Shown piece after piece: positions 53,652 to 62,840 of a DNA stretch of 64,000 nt. The position numbers and the translations under genes were made by a program. Positions within the stretch are counted from its first letter, which is position 1. The number at the start of each line of letters is the position of its first letter. Below the pieces are notes generated by a model that was not told the origin of the DNA, ran no database searches, and saw nothing but the letters and a program-made list of their open reading frames with translations. This stretch comes from Caecibacter massiliensis (GTDB lineage: Bacteria; Bacillota; Negativicutes; Veillonellales; Megasphaeraceae): NCBI GenBank assembly GCA_900095875.1, contig LT608311.1, positions 1,798,001 to 1,862,000 of the forward strand, read 5' to 3'.

Positions 53652-54487
53652 AAGCAGTACAGGTAGGAAACAGGCAAATCGGCGGCGACGGCAGACTATT
53701 CGTCATGGCCGGTCCCTGCGTCATAGAGGACCCGGAACGGGTGCTGCGCATCGGCAGAGAAATGAAAGCCATCTGCAGCCGTCTCGGCCTTCCCTATATA
53801 TTCAAAGCTTCTTTTGATAAAGCTAACCGTTCGAGCTGGAAATCGTTCCGCGGCCCGGGCCTTACAGAAGGGCTGAAAATCCTCAAAGCCGTCAAGGAAG
53901 AATTACAGATACCCGTTGTCAGTGACATCCACGATGCCAGCCAGGCAGAACCGGCGGCAGAAGTCCTCGATATCCTGCAGATACCGGCTTTCCTCTGCCG
54001 GCAGACTGATTTGCTGCAGGCAGCGGCCCGCACGGGAAAATGTATCAACGTCAAAAAAGGGCAGTTCATGGCGCCATCGGATATGAAAAACGTGGCAGAA
54101 AAAATCAGTCACGAAGGCAATGAAAACATCATTCTGACCGAACGGGGCGTATCCCTTGGCTATCACAATCTCGTCGTAGATATGCGCAGCTTCCCCATCA
54201 TGCGTGAATTCGGCTATCCTGTCGTCTTTGATGCTACCCACAGCGTCCAGCTGCCCGGCGGAGCCGGTACCCATTCTTCCGGCCAGCGCCAGTTCATTGG
54301 CAACCTGGCCAGAGCGGCGGCTGGTTCCGGCATCGACGGCGTATTCATGGAAGTACATGACAATCCGGAAGAAGCGCTTTGCGATGGTCCTAACATGCTC
54401 TATCTGACACAGGTAGAAGGGCTGCTGCGCGATATGATGGCTATCAAGGCCATTGCCGATAAAAGCGCGTCTACGGCCATGAAATAA
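53648..54487 (+). CDS. kdsA: Kdo-8-phosphate synthase KdsA
   Basis: Aldolase-type enzyme of 279 residues that condenses arabinose-5-phosphate and phosphoenolpyruvate. Motifs: MAGPCVIEDPERVL, FKASFDKANRSSWKSFRGPG, VVSDIHDASQAEPAAEVLDILQIPAFLCRQTDLL, NVKKGQFMAP and FDATHSVQLPGG. The ATG overlaps the kdsB stop by four bases. Confidence 0.97.
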   Translation: MKAVQVGNRQIGGDGRLFVMAGPCVIEDPERVLRIGREMKAICSRLGLPYIFKASFDKANRSSWKSFRGPGLTEGLKILKAVKEELQIPVVSDIHDASQAEPAAEVLDILQIPAFLCRQTDLLQAAARTGKCINVKKGQFMAPSDMKNVAEKISHEGNENIILTERGVSLGYHNLVVDMRSFPIMREFGYPVVFDATHSVQLPGGAGTHSSGQRQFIGNLARAAAGSGIDGVFMEVHDNPEEALCDGPNMLYLTQVEGLLRDMMAIKAIADKSASTAMK

Positions 54488-54504
54488 TAACAGAGGTGAA
54501 AGAC

Positions 54505-55476
54505 ATGGATATATTACAAGAAGCAAAAGATGTATTGCAGCAGGAAGCGAGAGGCATTGAAAACCTGATTCCCAAACTGGACCAGAATTTTGTCAATGCC
54601 ATCAATCTGATTATGGAATCCAAAGGCCGCGTCGTCGTAACCGGCATGGGGAAATCCGGCCATATTGCCCGGAAGATTTCCGCCACCATGGCCAGCACGG
54701 GTACGCCGGCTATTTTCCTTCATCCCGGTGAAGCCATTCACGGCGATCTGGGGATGGTGACCGGCGACGATGTGGTCCTGGCCATTTCCAAGAGCGGTGA
54801 AACGCGGGAAGTACTGAATATGCTGCCCAGTCTGAAGCGCATCGGTGCAAAGGTTATCGCCATCGTCGGCGAACACAACTCGACACTGGCAAAGAATTCC
54901 GACGTCATCCTTGACGCTTCCGTAGAAAAAGAAGCCTGCCCGCTGGGACTGGCTCCGACGACGAGCACGACCGTGGCCCTGGCCCTGGGCGATGCCCTGG
55001 CAGTCGTCCTCCTTTCGTGCCATCATTTTACGAAAGACCAGTTTGCCATTTTCCATCCCGGTGGATCTCTGGGCCGCAAGCTGCTCCTGACCGTAGAAAA
55101 CGTCATGCATAAAGGTGAAGATAATCCGGTCATCAGCGAAGACAGCACCGTCCAGGATGCCCTGTTCATGATGACCGAAAAAGGACTCGGTGCCGTATCG
55201 GTCGTCGATGAAGATGGAGTCCTTATCGGCCTCGTGACCGATGGCGACGTACGGCGCGGGCTGGAAACGGGTTCCAATTTCCTGCAATGGCCCGTCGATG
55301 CTATGATGACCAAAAGTCCGCGCACCATTACCAATGACAAGCTGGCGGCCGAAGCCATGCACATCATGGAAAAGAATCAGCCCCGGCCTATTACGGTACT
55401 GCCCGTAGTAGATAAAGACCACAAGGCCGTCGGGATGATCCATCTGACCGATTTGCTGCGGCAGGGAGTGGTCTGA
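54505..55476 (+). CDS. kdsD: Arabinose-5-phosphate isomerase KdsD
   Basis: Protein of 323 residues: an SIS domain (about 35-190: TGMGKSGHIARKISATMASTGTP, HGDLGMV, SKSGETREVLNM) followed by two CBS domains (about 205-320). It makes arabinose-5-phosphate from ribulose-5-phosphate for KdsA. ATG 54505 has AGAGGTGA at good spacing; GTG 54496 is less likely. The stop overlaps the kdsC start (TGATG). Confidence 0.95.
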   Translation: MDILQEAKDVLQQEARGIENLIPKLDQNFVNAINLIMESKGRVVVTGMGKSGHIARKISATMASTGTPAIFLHPGEAIHGDLGMVTGDDVVLAISKSGETREVLNMLPSLKRIGAKVIAIVGEHNSTLAKNSDVILDASVEKEACPLGLAPTTSTTVALALGDALAVVLLSCHHFTKDQFAIFHPGGSLGRKLLLTVENVMHKGEDNPVISEDSTVQDALFMMTEKGLGAVSVVDEDGVLIGLVTDGDVRRGLETGSNFLQWPVDAMMTKSPRTITNDKLAAEAMHIMEKNQPRPITVLPVVDKDHKAVGMIHLTDLLRQGVV

Positions 55477-56009
55477 TGAAATACCTGACACAGATAAAAC
55501 TACTGGCCCTCGATGTCGATGGCGTCCTGACCGACGGCATTATCTACTACAGCCCGGCGGGAGATGCCATGAAAGGCTTTTCTGCCCGCGATGGCATGGG
55601 AATTTCCCTGGCCCGTATGGCCGGGCTGAAAACGGCGTTGATTACAGGGCGCAGATCCCCTATGGTAGAACAGCGGGCCAAGGACCTGCATATCGACTAT
55701 GTTATCCAGGATGCCCGGGATAAACTTCAGGCCCTGCGCCAGCTGTGCAGGGAAACGGGTATTGCCATGGAAGAAGTATCCTACATGGGCGATGACCTGA
55801 ATGACATTTCTCTTATCCGCAACGTCGGTTTCGGTGCCGCTCCCTGTGACGGTTGTGAAGAAGCCTGCAAGGCAGCCGCCTTCGTTTCCAACTTCCGGGG
55901 CGGATACGGCGCGCTGCGTGAGCTGGTAGAGTATATTTTAAAAAACCAGGGCGTCTGGGACGATATAGTGAATCATTTTCTGACCGGCACTGCCGAATTT
56001 AAACAGTAA
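55476..56009 (+). CDS. kdsC: Kdo-8-phosphate phosphatase KdsC
   Basis: HAD-family phosphatase of 177 residues. The nucleophile motif is LALDVDGVLTDG, the Ser/Thr motif is LITGRRS, and the C-terminal acidic motif is YMGDDLNDI. It releases Kdo for KdsB. The short form without a cap domain is as expected. Confidence 0.96.
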   Translation: MKYLTQIKLLALDVDGVLTDGIIYYSPAGDAMKGFSARDGMGISLARMAGLKTALITGRRSPMVEQRAKDLHIDYVIQDARDKLQALRQLCRETGIAMEEVSYMGDDLNDISLIRNVGFGAAPCDGCEEACKAAAFVSNFRGGYGALRELVEYILKNQGVWDDIVNHFLTGTAEFKQ

Positions 56010-56028
56010 GGAAAGGAGCGTCTGCATC

Positions 56029-56970
56029 GTGTTTTCGGAATGGCAGTATTACGTAATGCGGGCCATTGGCAGAGGAATCCGTCATCTGTCCTACCCGACA
56101 GTCATTTCATTAGGACGCAGGCTGGGTCCTTTAGTCAGCCGGATTATGAAAAAGCAATATGACAGAGCCATCTTTCAGGCTGTGCGGGGACTGGAATGCA
56201 GTGAAGAAGAGGCCCGCCGCATCGTAGATGAATTGTTTTGCAATCTGGGCCAGTCAGCATTGGAAATCCTCTATACGCCCAACCTGAATCCCGGCAATAT
56301 TTCTGAATACGTCACCCTCGATCATCCGGAACGCCTCGATGAAGCCATGAAAGAAGATAAAGGCGTCATCATCCTTACCGGTCATATCGGCAACTGGGAA
56401 TGGCTGGGAGCACTGGCCATGTATGGCTATCCGGCTTCGACTATCGTCAAGAACCAGGCCAACTCGTCCATTACGCGTCTTCTGAATGAAAACCGGGAAG
56501 GCATGGGCCTGGAAGTCTTCGCCCGCGGGGGAAATGAAATGATCATTGCCGCCCGGGCGCTGAAGCGGAAGAAACTGCTGGGGTTCCTGGCCGATCAGGA
56601 CGGCGGCTTTCATGGCGTGCCCCAGCCATTCCTGGGAAAAATGAGTTCCACGCCGAAAGGGCCGGCCATGTTTGCCCAGAAATTTCATTCTCCCATCGTC
56701 CCTGTCTTTACCATTCATGATGAAAACCATCGCACTCATCTGGCAATCGGTGAAATCATGCATTTTGAAGATACGGGGAACAAGGAAGAAGATATTGCCA
56801 GCATGACGCGAAAAATGGCAGTACTGACGGAAAAATTCATTAAAGAACATCCTACGGAATGGCTCTGGTTCCAGCACCGCTGGAGCACGGAACCGGAAGA
56901 TATCATTGCGCTGCAGAAAGAAGGAGCGGTGAAGGACAGTGAACATACGGCAGAAACTGATACAAAATAA
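56029..56970 (+). CDS. lpxL: Lipid A acyltransferase, LpxL/HtrB family
   Basis: Protein of 313 residues of the late lipid A acyltransferases. The catalytic motif LTGHIGNWEWLG has the His and Glu, ADQDGG follows, and WLWFQHRW is the family C-terminal motif. It adds a secondary acyl chain to Kdo-lipid A. Only one such gene is present here, so a penta-acylated product or a further enzyme elsewhere is possible. The start is GTG 56029 behind AAGGAAAGGAG. The last 32 bases overlap lptC. Confidence 0.92.
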   Translation: MFSEWQYYVMRAIGRGIRHLSYPTVISLGRRLGPLVSRIMKKQYDRAIFQAVRGLECSEEEARRIVDELFCNLGQSALEILYTPNLNPGNISEYVTLDHPERLDEAMKEDKGVIILTGHIGNWEWLGALAMYGYPASTIVKNQANSSITRLLNENREGMGLEVFARGGNEMIIAARALKRKKLLGFLADQDGGFHGVPQPFLGKMSSTPKGPAMFAQKFHSPIVPVFTIHDENHRTHLAIGEIMHFEDTGNKEEDIASMTRKMAVLTEKFIKEHPTEWLWFQHRWSTEPEDIIALQKEGAVKDSEHTAETDTK

Positions 56971-57499
56971 AATAGCCATTCTCGTGGCAGTCGTTTTGAT
57001 TTTATTTGCCGGCATGTTATACTGGTTCATGAAATCGGCGCCGACGCAGGTAGAAGATACGCCCCGCAGCGATGACCTGGTCGAATTCCAGGGTTCGGAA
57101 ATCGAAGAAAAAGACGGGGACCGTCTGGTATGGCGGCTGTCATCAGAGAAAATCCAGGTCGATCCCAAGACACAGAAAATGTATTTTACCAGCCCAAAAG
57201 CTGAAATCTGGGAAAAAGACGGGACTGAGCTTACGGTGACAGCGAAACTGGGCATCGTAGACCGGGCCAAGAAAACCATTGAGCTGAAACAGCCTATTGA
57301 AGCTTCGACCGATAAAGGAGATACATTGCAGACTGAGGGCAGTGTGTATTATAATATGGATACACGGCTTATCAAAGGCGGCAAAGTGCTGCTGACGCGC
57401 CATGATAAAACGGCGGTAAGCGGTGATTCGTTTGAAACCAACGCATCCCTGGATCAGGTAACGGTGCAGGGCCATGCGAAGATAACCAAGGGAGAGTAG
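56939..57499 (+). CDS. lptC: LPS export protein LptC
   Basis: Protein of 186 residues with one N-terminal membrane helix (IAILVAVVLILFAGMLYWFM) and a periplasmic beta-jellyroll domain (DRLVWRLSSEKIQVDPKTQKMYFTSP). It bridges LptBF(G) and LptA. The GTG start at 56939 lies inside lpxL; GAAGGA is just upstream. Confidence 0.9.
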   Translation: MNIRQKLIQNKIAILVAVVLILFAGMLYWFMKSAPTQVEDTPRSDDLVEFQGSEIEEKDGDRLVWRLSSEKIQVDPKTQKMYFTSPKAEIWEKDGTELTVTAKLGIVDRAKKTIELKQPIEASTDKGDTLQTEGSVYYNMDTRLIKGGKVLLTRHDKTAVSGDSFETNASLDQVTVQGHAKITKGE

Positions 57500-57502
57500 A
57501 GC

Positions 57503-58237
57503 ATGAAACAGAAACGATGCATGAAAATCCTGGCAGCTGTCATGGTCAGCGCCATGCTCCTGCCCGCTGCCGTTACGATTGCCGCGGATAACCCTTCTGT
57601 ATCGGTGACGGCAGATAAACTGGAATACAATGGCAAAACACAGATTGCCAAAGCGACGGGCAATGTCGTTATCATACGGGACCAGGCAACCCTCACGGGG
57701 AACGTGGCTACGTATAATCTGAAAACGGCAGAAGCCGATATGGAAGGCAACGTCACGGCCCAGCAGCCGGACATGCACATGACTGCCGACAAACTTCATT
57801 CGACGAACCGCAATTACCTCATCGCTACGGGAAATGTCAAAGGCGTGTATGGCGATAAAAAGGTAAATGGCGATCAGGTAGAATATTATCTCGACCAGGA
57901 CCATGGCATCGTAACGGGCCATGGATATCTGGAAGCACAGGGCTCGCAGATGTGGGCCGACCATATCGAAGGCTGGTTCAAGGAAATCCGGGCAGTCGGT
58001 ACGGGCAATGTCCATATCGAATCGCCGGCGGAAGAACTGACTGCCTATGGCGACAAGGCCGTGTATACACAGACGCCGGGACAGAATAATGGCGTCATCC
58101 ACATGACCGGAAATGTATATGCTACCCAGAAGGGTAACCAGCTCAGCGGTAATGACGTAGAAGTGCACCTGGCAGATAATTCTGTAGAATCTAATGGCCG
58201 TTCTACCGTTGTATTCATACCGGGCAGTGAAGAATAG
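57503..58237 (+). CDS. lptA: Periplasmic LPS-bridge protein LptA (OstA domain)
   Basis: Protein of 244 residues with a signal peptide (about 1-27, cleaved after TIA or IAA) and an OstA jellyroll made of repeating beta-strands (SVTADKLEYNGKTQIAKATGNVVI, VTAQQPDMHMTADKL, NVYATQKGNQLSGNDVEVHL). It carries LPS across the periplasm towards the outer membrane. It is longer than the E. coli protein (185 residues), with roughly one extra set of strands. Confidence 0.92.
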   Translation: MKQKRCMKILAAVMVSAMLLPAAVTIAADNPSVSVTADKLEYNGKTQIAKATGNVVIIRDQATLTGNVATYNLKTAEADMEGNVTAQQPDMHMTADKLHSTNRNYLIATGNVKGVYGDKKVNGDQVEYYLDQDHGIVTGHGYLEAQGSQMWADHIEGWFKEIRAVGTGNVHIESPAEELTAYGDKAVYTQTPGQNNGVIHMTGNVYATQKGNQLSGNDVEVHLADNSVESNGRSTVVFIPGSEE

Positions 58238-58245
58238 GGGAAACG

Positions 58246-58965
58246 ATGTACATCCAGACCAATGATTTAATCAAAACGTATAAAGAACGCAATGTCGTCA
58301 ACAGAGTCAGCATTCATGTAGACCAGGGGCAGATTGTCGGCCTTCTGGGACCGAATGGGGCAGGCAAGACGACGACATTTTATATGATAGTCGGCATCGA
58401 GCATCCCAGTGACGGGTCGATTTACATCGATGACCACGATATCACCGGGCTGCCTATCCATAAGCGGGCTGCCTATGGCATCGGCTATCTGCCCCAGGAA
58501 GCATCGATTTTCCGCAAGCTGACCGTAGAAGATAATCTGCTGGCCATGCTGGAAACGACGACTTTGTCGCGGAAAGAGCAGAAGGAAAAGGCCGAAGCGC
58601 TCATGGAAGAATTTACCATTACCAAGCTGCGCAACCGCCTGGGCATACAGTTGTCCGGCGGCGAACGGCGGCGTGTGGAAATCGCCCGCTGTCTGGTCAT
58701 GGATCCGGCCTTTATCCTCCTCGACGAACCATTTGCCGGCATCGACCCGTTGGCTGTCAATGATATCCAGGATATCATCAGTCATCTGAAGGACCGGGGA
58801 ATTGGCGTTCTCATTACGGACCATAACGTCCGGGAAACGCTGAGCATCGTCGATAAGGCGTATATCCTCAACGAGGGGCAGATCCTCCTGGAAGGAAGTC
58901 CACAGATGATTGCCAACGATCCCGTAGCCAAGAAATTCTACTTAGGCGAAGAATTTACCATGTAA
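58246..58965 (+). CDS. lptB: LPS export ATPase LptB
   Basis: ABC ATPase of 239 residues: Walker A GPNGAGKTTT, the LptB-type GIGYLPQEASIFRKLTVEDNL, signature LSGGERRRVEIAR, Walker B FILLDEPFAGIDP and the switch His in ITDHNVRETL. It powers LPS extraction with LptF/G. It follows lptA by 8 bases. Confidence 0.96.
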   Translation: MYIQTNDLIKTYKERNVVNRVSIHVDQGQIVGLLGPNGAGKTTTFYMIVGIEHPSDGSIYIDDHDITGLPIHKRAAYGIGYLPQEASIFRKLTVEDNLLAMLETTTLSRKEQKEKAEALMEEFTITKLRNRLGIQLSGGERRRVEIARCLVMDPAFILLDEPFAGIDPLAVNDIQDIISHLKDRGIGVLITDHNVRETLSIVDKAYILNEGQILLEGSPQMIANDPVAKKFYLGEEFTM

Positions 58966-58977
58966 CAGGGGGAAACG

Positions 58978-60066
58978 ATGAGAATATTAGATAAGTATAT
59001 ATTAAAGGAATTCATCAGCCCGTTCCTGTTCGGTGTCTGCGCCTTTACGGCTGTTTTCATTGGTACGGGTACGCTCTATCGGATAGCCAATTTAATCAAC
59101 AACTACGGAGCTTCCCTGTGGGATGCCTTTCGTGTCCTCGTCCTGGCCCTGCCCTCGATTATCGTCGTGACCTTTCCCATGTCGGTGCTCCTCGGCTCAC
59201 TCATGGCCTTTGGACGCCTGTCCAGCAACAGCGAGCTCATTGTCATGCGTTCAGGAGGACAGAATTTTGTCCGCCTGGCCATGCCGATTTTTATCGCTGC
59301 CCTGATCATTTCTCTGGGGACGACAGCGTTCAACGAATTTGTCGTGCCGAAAGCCAACAATGCCTATAATACGATTATCAATCAGGAAATCAAACATCAG
59401 GTGGCCCCCAAGACGCAGGACCATATCATTCTCAAAGATGTCAAGGGTCATGATATCAACAGCCTGATGTACGCCCGGCAGTACGATTCAGACCTCAAAC
59501 AGTTCAAGGACATCACCGTCCAGGAATTTGAAAATGATACGCTCGTACGGGTGGAAAAAGCTGATTATGCCGACTGGAACGGCAGTAAATGGGTCATGCA
59601 TGAAGGCCGTATTTACGATGTTTCGGTGGGGGAAACGGTAACCCGGACGATGACCTTCAAAAATCAGGAACTTCCTATTTCCCAGAAACCGAATAAAGTC
59701 AGTGCATCCCAGAAGAAGCCTGATGAAATGACCATACGGGAACTGCGGGAACAGATATCGCTCCTCGACCAGAATTCGGTCAATACGAATAAGATGAAAG
59801 TGGAAATGTACAACCGCTTTGCCATGCCGCTGGCCAGCTTGGTCTGCGCTATTGTCGGCGCACCGCTGGGCATGCAGAAACAACGGGGCAGTTCTTCTAT
59901 CGGTTTTGGCATCAGCGTCGTCGTCATTTTCATTTATTACACGATTATGACTCTGGGGAATGCCCTGGGGAACGGGGGCAAGATTCCTCCGTATATTGCC
60001 GCTTTTTTACCGGATATCGTCTGTGGCATTGCCGGTATATTTTTAGTATACCGCAAATCCAGATAA
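58978..60066 (+). CDS. lptF: LPS export permease LptF/LptG family
   Basis: YjgP/YjgQ-family permease of 362 residues with about six membrane helices: the first around 12-32, two around 50-110, a periplasmic beta domain (about 130-250), then three C-terminal helices (MYNRFAMPLASLVCAIVGAPLGMQ). Only one gene of this family is present, so LptB may work with a homodimer, or the partner lies elsewhere. It ends the LPS gene run. Confidence 0.92.
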   Translation: MRILDKYILKEFISPFLFGVCAFTAVFIGTGTLYRIANLINNYGASLWDAFRVLVLALPSIIVVTFPMSVLLGSLMAFGRLSSNSELIVMRSGGQNFVRLAMPIFIAALIISLGTTAFNEFVVPKANNAYNTIINQEIKHQVAPKTQDHIILKDVKGHDINSLMYARQYDSDLKQFKDITVQEFENDTLVRVEKADYADWNGSKWVMHEGRIYDVSVGETVTRTMTFKNQELPISQKPNKVSASQKKPDEMTIRELREQISLLDQNSVNTNKMKVEMYNRFAMPLASLVCAIVGAPLGMQKQRGSSSIGFGISVVVIFIYYTIMTLGNALGNGGKIPPYIAAFLPDIVCGIAGIFLVYRKSR

Positions 60067-60073
60067 TCAGACG

Positions 60074-60119
60074 GAGTGATTGGTATGCCTTGGGGCTGCC
60101 GGTCACTCTGCCTTTTTTT
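60074..60119 (+). terminator. Probable terminator of the LPS operon
   Basis: A 6-bp stem GAGTGA/TCACTC (60074-60079, 60103-60108), with further CC/GG pairing inside a long loop, is followed by seven T. Confidence 0.6.
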
Positions 60120-60148
60120 ATATATTTCTGCAGAAATGATGCAAAATG

Positions 60149-60177
60149 CCATGACAGAATTCATATCATGGTATAAT
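60149..60177 (+). promoter_or_regulatory. Promoter of the DUF3084 gene with overlapping inverted repeat
   Basis: TATAAT (60172-60177) follows ATGACA (60151-60156) at a short 15-bp spacing. CCATGA (60149-60154) and TCATGG (60166-60171) form an inverted repeat around a GAATTC centre across the -35 and spacer. Confidence 0.5.
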
Positions 60178-60203
60178 ATAAAAAACAGGATGGAGGTGTG
60201 CCA

Positions 60204-61445
60204 ATGGAATACGGATGGATTATGTTGCTGATTTTAGCCGTCATGGGCGGTGTCATAGCCTATCTGGGTGATAAAATCGGCTCCCGCGTAGGCAAAAGAA
60301 AAATAAAATTATTTGGCATGCGGCCGAAATACTCATCTATCCTGATTACAATTATTACCGGCGTCAGCATTGCCGCCGTTACCCTTGGCGTCATGTCGGT
60401 CCTTTCGCAGAATGTCCGCATCGCCCTGTTCGGGATGCACCAGCTGCAGCTGCAGAAGGCCGAACTGGAACAGCAGCGGGACCGGTTGCTGCAGCAGGCC
60501 CGGGAGTTGGGACTGGAAATGGAAGAAAAGAACAATCTCCTGGCAGCCAACGAAAACCTGCTCCGTCATCAGGAACAGCAGCTGGCCGATGCCAACGACC
60601 GCATACGGGTGACACAGCTGGATCTGGAGCAGACCCAGGCCGCCCGCGATGATGTGAGCCGTCAACTGACCATCGTTCAGGTGGCCCGCGATGAAATGAT
60701 GGCCCGCAATACGCAGCTTAACACAGAAAATAAAGAACTGGAAGCGACGCAGGCACGCATGAATCACACCATCGGCCTGCTCGATGAACGCATAAAATTA
60801 CTGAACGATAAAATGACCGATATACGGGAAGGGCAGGTACTGTTTCGCGTCGGTGAAGTCCTGGCCAGCAAAGTCGTCGATGCCAATGCCGATGAAAGTA
60901 AAATCCGGGCTTCTCTGGGAGAAATGCTGGCCCAGACCAATACCCGCATCAGGGAACAACTGGGCATCACCAATGAAAATGCCGTCGTGCTCTATATTTC
61001 GCAGGATGAAATCGACCAGACGGTCCAGACGCTGCATGCAGCCAGGGGCAGTAAATTGATCCGCCTTACGGCTGCGGGCAATATCATCCTCGGGGAACCG
61101 GCGCTGGTCCATCTGGAAACCTTCGATAACCAGCTCATTTATCATAAAAATGAAATCGTCTATGAAGAACATTTTCGCTCTTCCGATGTCAATGGCAGTG
61201 CCGAATACATCGTCTTCCGCTTCCTCCATGAAGTCAATCAGAAAGCCGTCGGCAAGGGCATCCTGCCCGACCCGCTGACAGGCAACGTGGGGTCGCTGAC
61301 GGCAACGGAAATGTTCGATACGATCCAGCGGATTAAATCCTGTGGCGATGGCGATATCATCCTGCGGGCCGTGGCCCGTACGGATATTTACACGGCGGGG
61401 CCGATGAACATCGACATAGCCGTCCGGTCCTATGGGACACCGTGA
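60204..61445 (+). CDS. DUF3084 coiled-coil membrane protein
   Basis: Protein of 413 residues. Two membrane helices (about 4-22 and 46-66) flank a basic loop (GSRVGKRKIKLFGMRPKY, conserved in DUF3084). A long coiled coil follows (about 75-205, Glu/Gln/Leu/Ala-rich), then a soluble domain (GEVLASKVVDAN, YISQDEIDQTVQTL, EYIVFRFLHEVNQKAVGKGILPDPLTGNVGSL). The function is unknown. It is followed by a YqgF/RuvC-like nuclease, which suggests a shared role. ATG 60204 is 7 bases after GGAGG; GTG 60198 lies within that site. Confidence 0.85.
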   Translation: MEYGWIMLLILAVMGGVIAYLGDKIGSRVGKRKIKLFGMRPKYSSILITIITGVSIAAVTLGVMSVLSQNVRIALFGMHQLQLQKAELEQQRDRLLQQARELGLEMEEKNNLLAANENLLRHQEQQLADANDRIRVTQLDLEQTQAARDDVSRQLTIVQVARDEMMARNTQLNTENKELEATQARMNHTIGLLDERIKLLNDKMTDIREGQVLFRVGEVLASKVVDANADESKIRASLGEMLAQTNTRIREQLGITNENAVVLYISQDEIDQTVQTLHAARGSKLIRLTAAGNIILGEPALVHLETFDNQLIYHKNEIVYEEHFRSSDVNGSAEYIVFRFLHEVNQKAVGKGILPDPLTGNVGSLTATEMFDTIQRIKSCGDGDIILRAVARTDIYTAGPMNIDIAVRSYGTP

Positions 61446-61459
61446 GAGGAGCAGGATTC

Positions 61460-61876
61460 ATGATTTTAGCAATCGATCCCGGATCAGAAAAGACGGGGAC
61501 AGCGGTCCTTGGCACCGATGGCAGCCTGGTCTGCCGTCAGATCATACCTACCGGGGACCTTTCCTGTCATCTGCGGGAGATGTATAAAAAGTATGCTTTT
61601 ACGCATATTGTCATGGGAAATGGTACGAACCACCGTCATCTTCAGCCCGTTGCCGAAGAATGGATACGCAAAGAAGCACCGGATGTGACCTTTTCCCTCA
61701 TCGACGAACAGTTTACTACTGTAGAGGGGCGAAAGCTGTACTGGCAGTATACGCCCCGCCATGGCTGGCGCCGTCTGGTCCCTCTGTCCCTGCAATATCC
61801 GCCGGAACCGGTCGATGACTTTGTGGCCTGGATCATCGGACAGCGGTATATAAAATCCCTGGGAGGTCTTTCATGA
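61460..61876 (+). CDS. YqgF/RuvC-like RNase H-fold nuclease
   Basis: Protein of 138 residues with an RNase H-like fold. The first acidic residue is in ILAIDPGSEKTGTAVL, a conserved strand is HIVMGNGTNHRHL, a Glu lies in LIDEQFTTVEGRKLYW, and the last acidic pair is in EPVDDFVAWIIGQRY. It resembles RuvX/YqgF but differs enough that a distinct RuvC-like subfamily is likely. It starts just after the DUF3084 gene, and its stop overlaps the next ATG by four bases. Confidence 0.75.
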   Translation: MILAIDPGSEKTGTAVLGTDGSLVCRQIIPTGDLSCHLREMYKKYAFTHIVMGNGTNHRHLQPVAEEWIRKEAPDVTFSLIDEQFTTVEGRKLYWQYTPRHGWRRLVPLSLQYPPEPVDDFVAWIIGQRYIKSLGGLS

Positions 61877-62712
61877 TTGAATACGTACTACGCGCTATAG
61901 GACTGGCTTTTGGAGCCCTGGTATATAACTGCGGCCTTCACGTGTTCCTGGTACCCAATAATGTCATCGATGGTGGCGTCGTCGGGATTGCCCTCATGGC
62001 AGCCCATGTGACGGGCATATCCTTCAGTGTGTTTATCGTCGCCCTGAACATTCCCTTTTTCGTCATCGGTTACCGTAAAATCGGTTTGCGCTTTACCTTT
62101 TTTTCGCTCTATTCCGTCTTCTGCCTCTCGCTGTGGAGTAGTTTCCTCCATCTGTCCCCCATGACGGATGACCCCTTTTTATCGACTATTTTCGGCGGTA
62201 TCATCATGGGGCTCGGCGTAGGGCTGATCATCCGCTGGGGCGGTTCTCTGGATGGCACGGAAATCATGGCCATCATCACTGAAAAGATTTCCCCCTTTTC
62301 CGTCGGGGAAATCGTCATGTTTTTCAACCTGTTCATTTTAGGATCTGCTATCTTTGTCTTTGGCGTAGACAGTGCCCTCTATTCGCTGGTAGCCTATTTC
62401 ATTGCCTATAAGATGATCGATATCGTTGTGAACGGTCTCGATGAAATGAAGGGACTGTTCATCGTTTCGGCAAAGCATGACGAAGTGGCCCGGGTCATTA
62501 CCCAGGACATGGGAAGAGCTGTGACCCTTTTCCACGGGGAAGGCGCCTATACGCGGAAGAAAACGCTGATTTTGTATTGCGTCGTCTCCCGTCTGGAAAT
62601 CACCAAAATGCAGGACGTGGTAAAACGGATAGATCCGCGGGCGTTTATTACGATATTTGATATACGCGAGACCCAGGGCGGTCTGCTCAAAGGGAAAAAG
62701 AACCATGAGTAA
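61873..62712 (+). CDS. YitT-family membrane protein (second copy)
   Basis: Protein of 279 residues with DUF161 membrane segments (NNVIDGGVVGIALMAA, RWGGSLDGTEIMAI) and a C-terminal DUF2179 domain (FIVSAKHDEVARVITQDMGRAVTLFHGEGAYT). It is paralogous to the protein at 9240-10175 but lacks the polar tail. It overlaps the upstream nuclease gene by four bases. Confidence 0.87.
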   Translation: MIEYVLRAIGLAFGALVYNCGLHVFLVPNNVIDGGVVGIALMAAHVTGISFSVFIVALNIPFFVIGYRKIGLRFTFFSLYSVFCLSLWSSFLHLSPMTDDPFLSTIFGGIIMGLGVGLIIRWGGSLDGTEIMAIITEKISPFSVGEIVMFFNLFILGSAIFVFGVDSALYSLVAYFIAYKMIDIVVNGLDEMKGLFIVSAKHDEVARVITQDMGRAVTLFHGEGAYTRKKTLILYCVVSRLEITKMQDVVKRIDPRAFITIFDIRETQGGLLKGKKNHE

Positions 62713-62737
62713 AATGGTTTATGGGGGGCACTTTTGG

Positions 62738-62766
62738 TTGACGAAACACAACAGATGCTATATCAT
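62738..62766 (+). promoter_or_regulatory. Promoter of the YdbC-like gene
   Basis: TTGACG (62738-62743) and TATCAT (62761-62766) are 17 bp apart, 75 bases before the ATG. Confidence 0.65.
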
Positions 62767-62840
62767 ATAAAATAATTGCATATATAGTTATATTAATATA
62801 AGAAGCATGCAGGACAGCTTCTCGCACAGGAGGCAGAGAA

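Noticed and set aside
54514-55491. Minus-strand open frame of 325 codons opposite kdsD
   Set aside because: Shadow of a gene with clear SIS and CBS domains; its composition (His, Gln, Arg rich) is typical of antisense translation.
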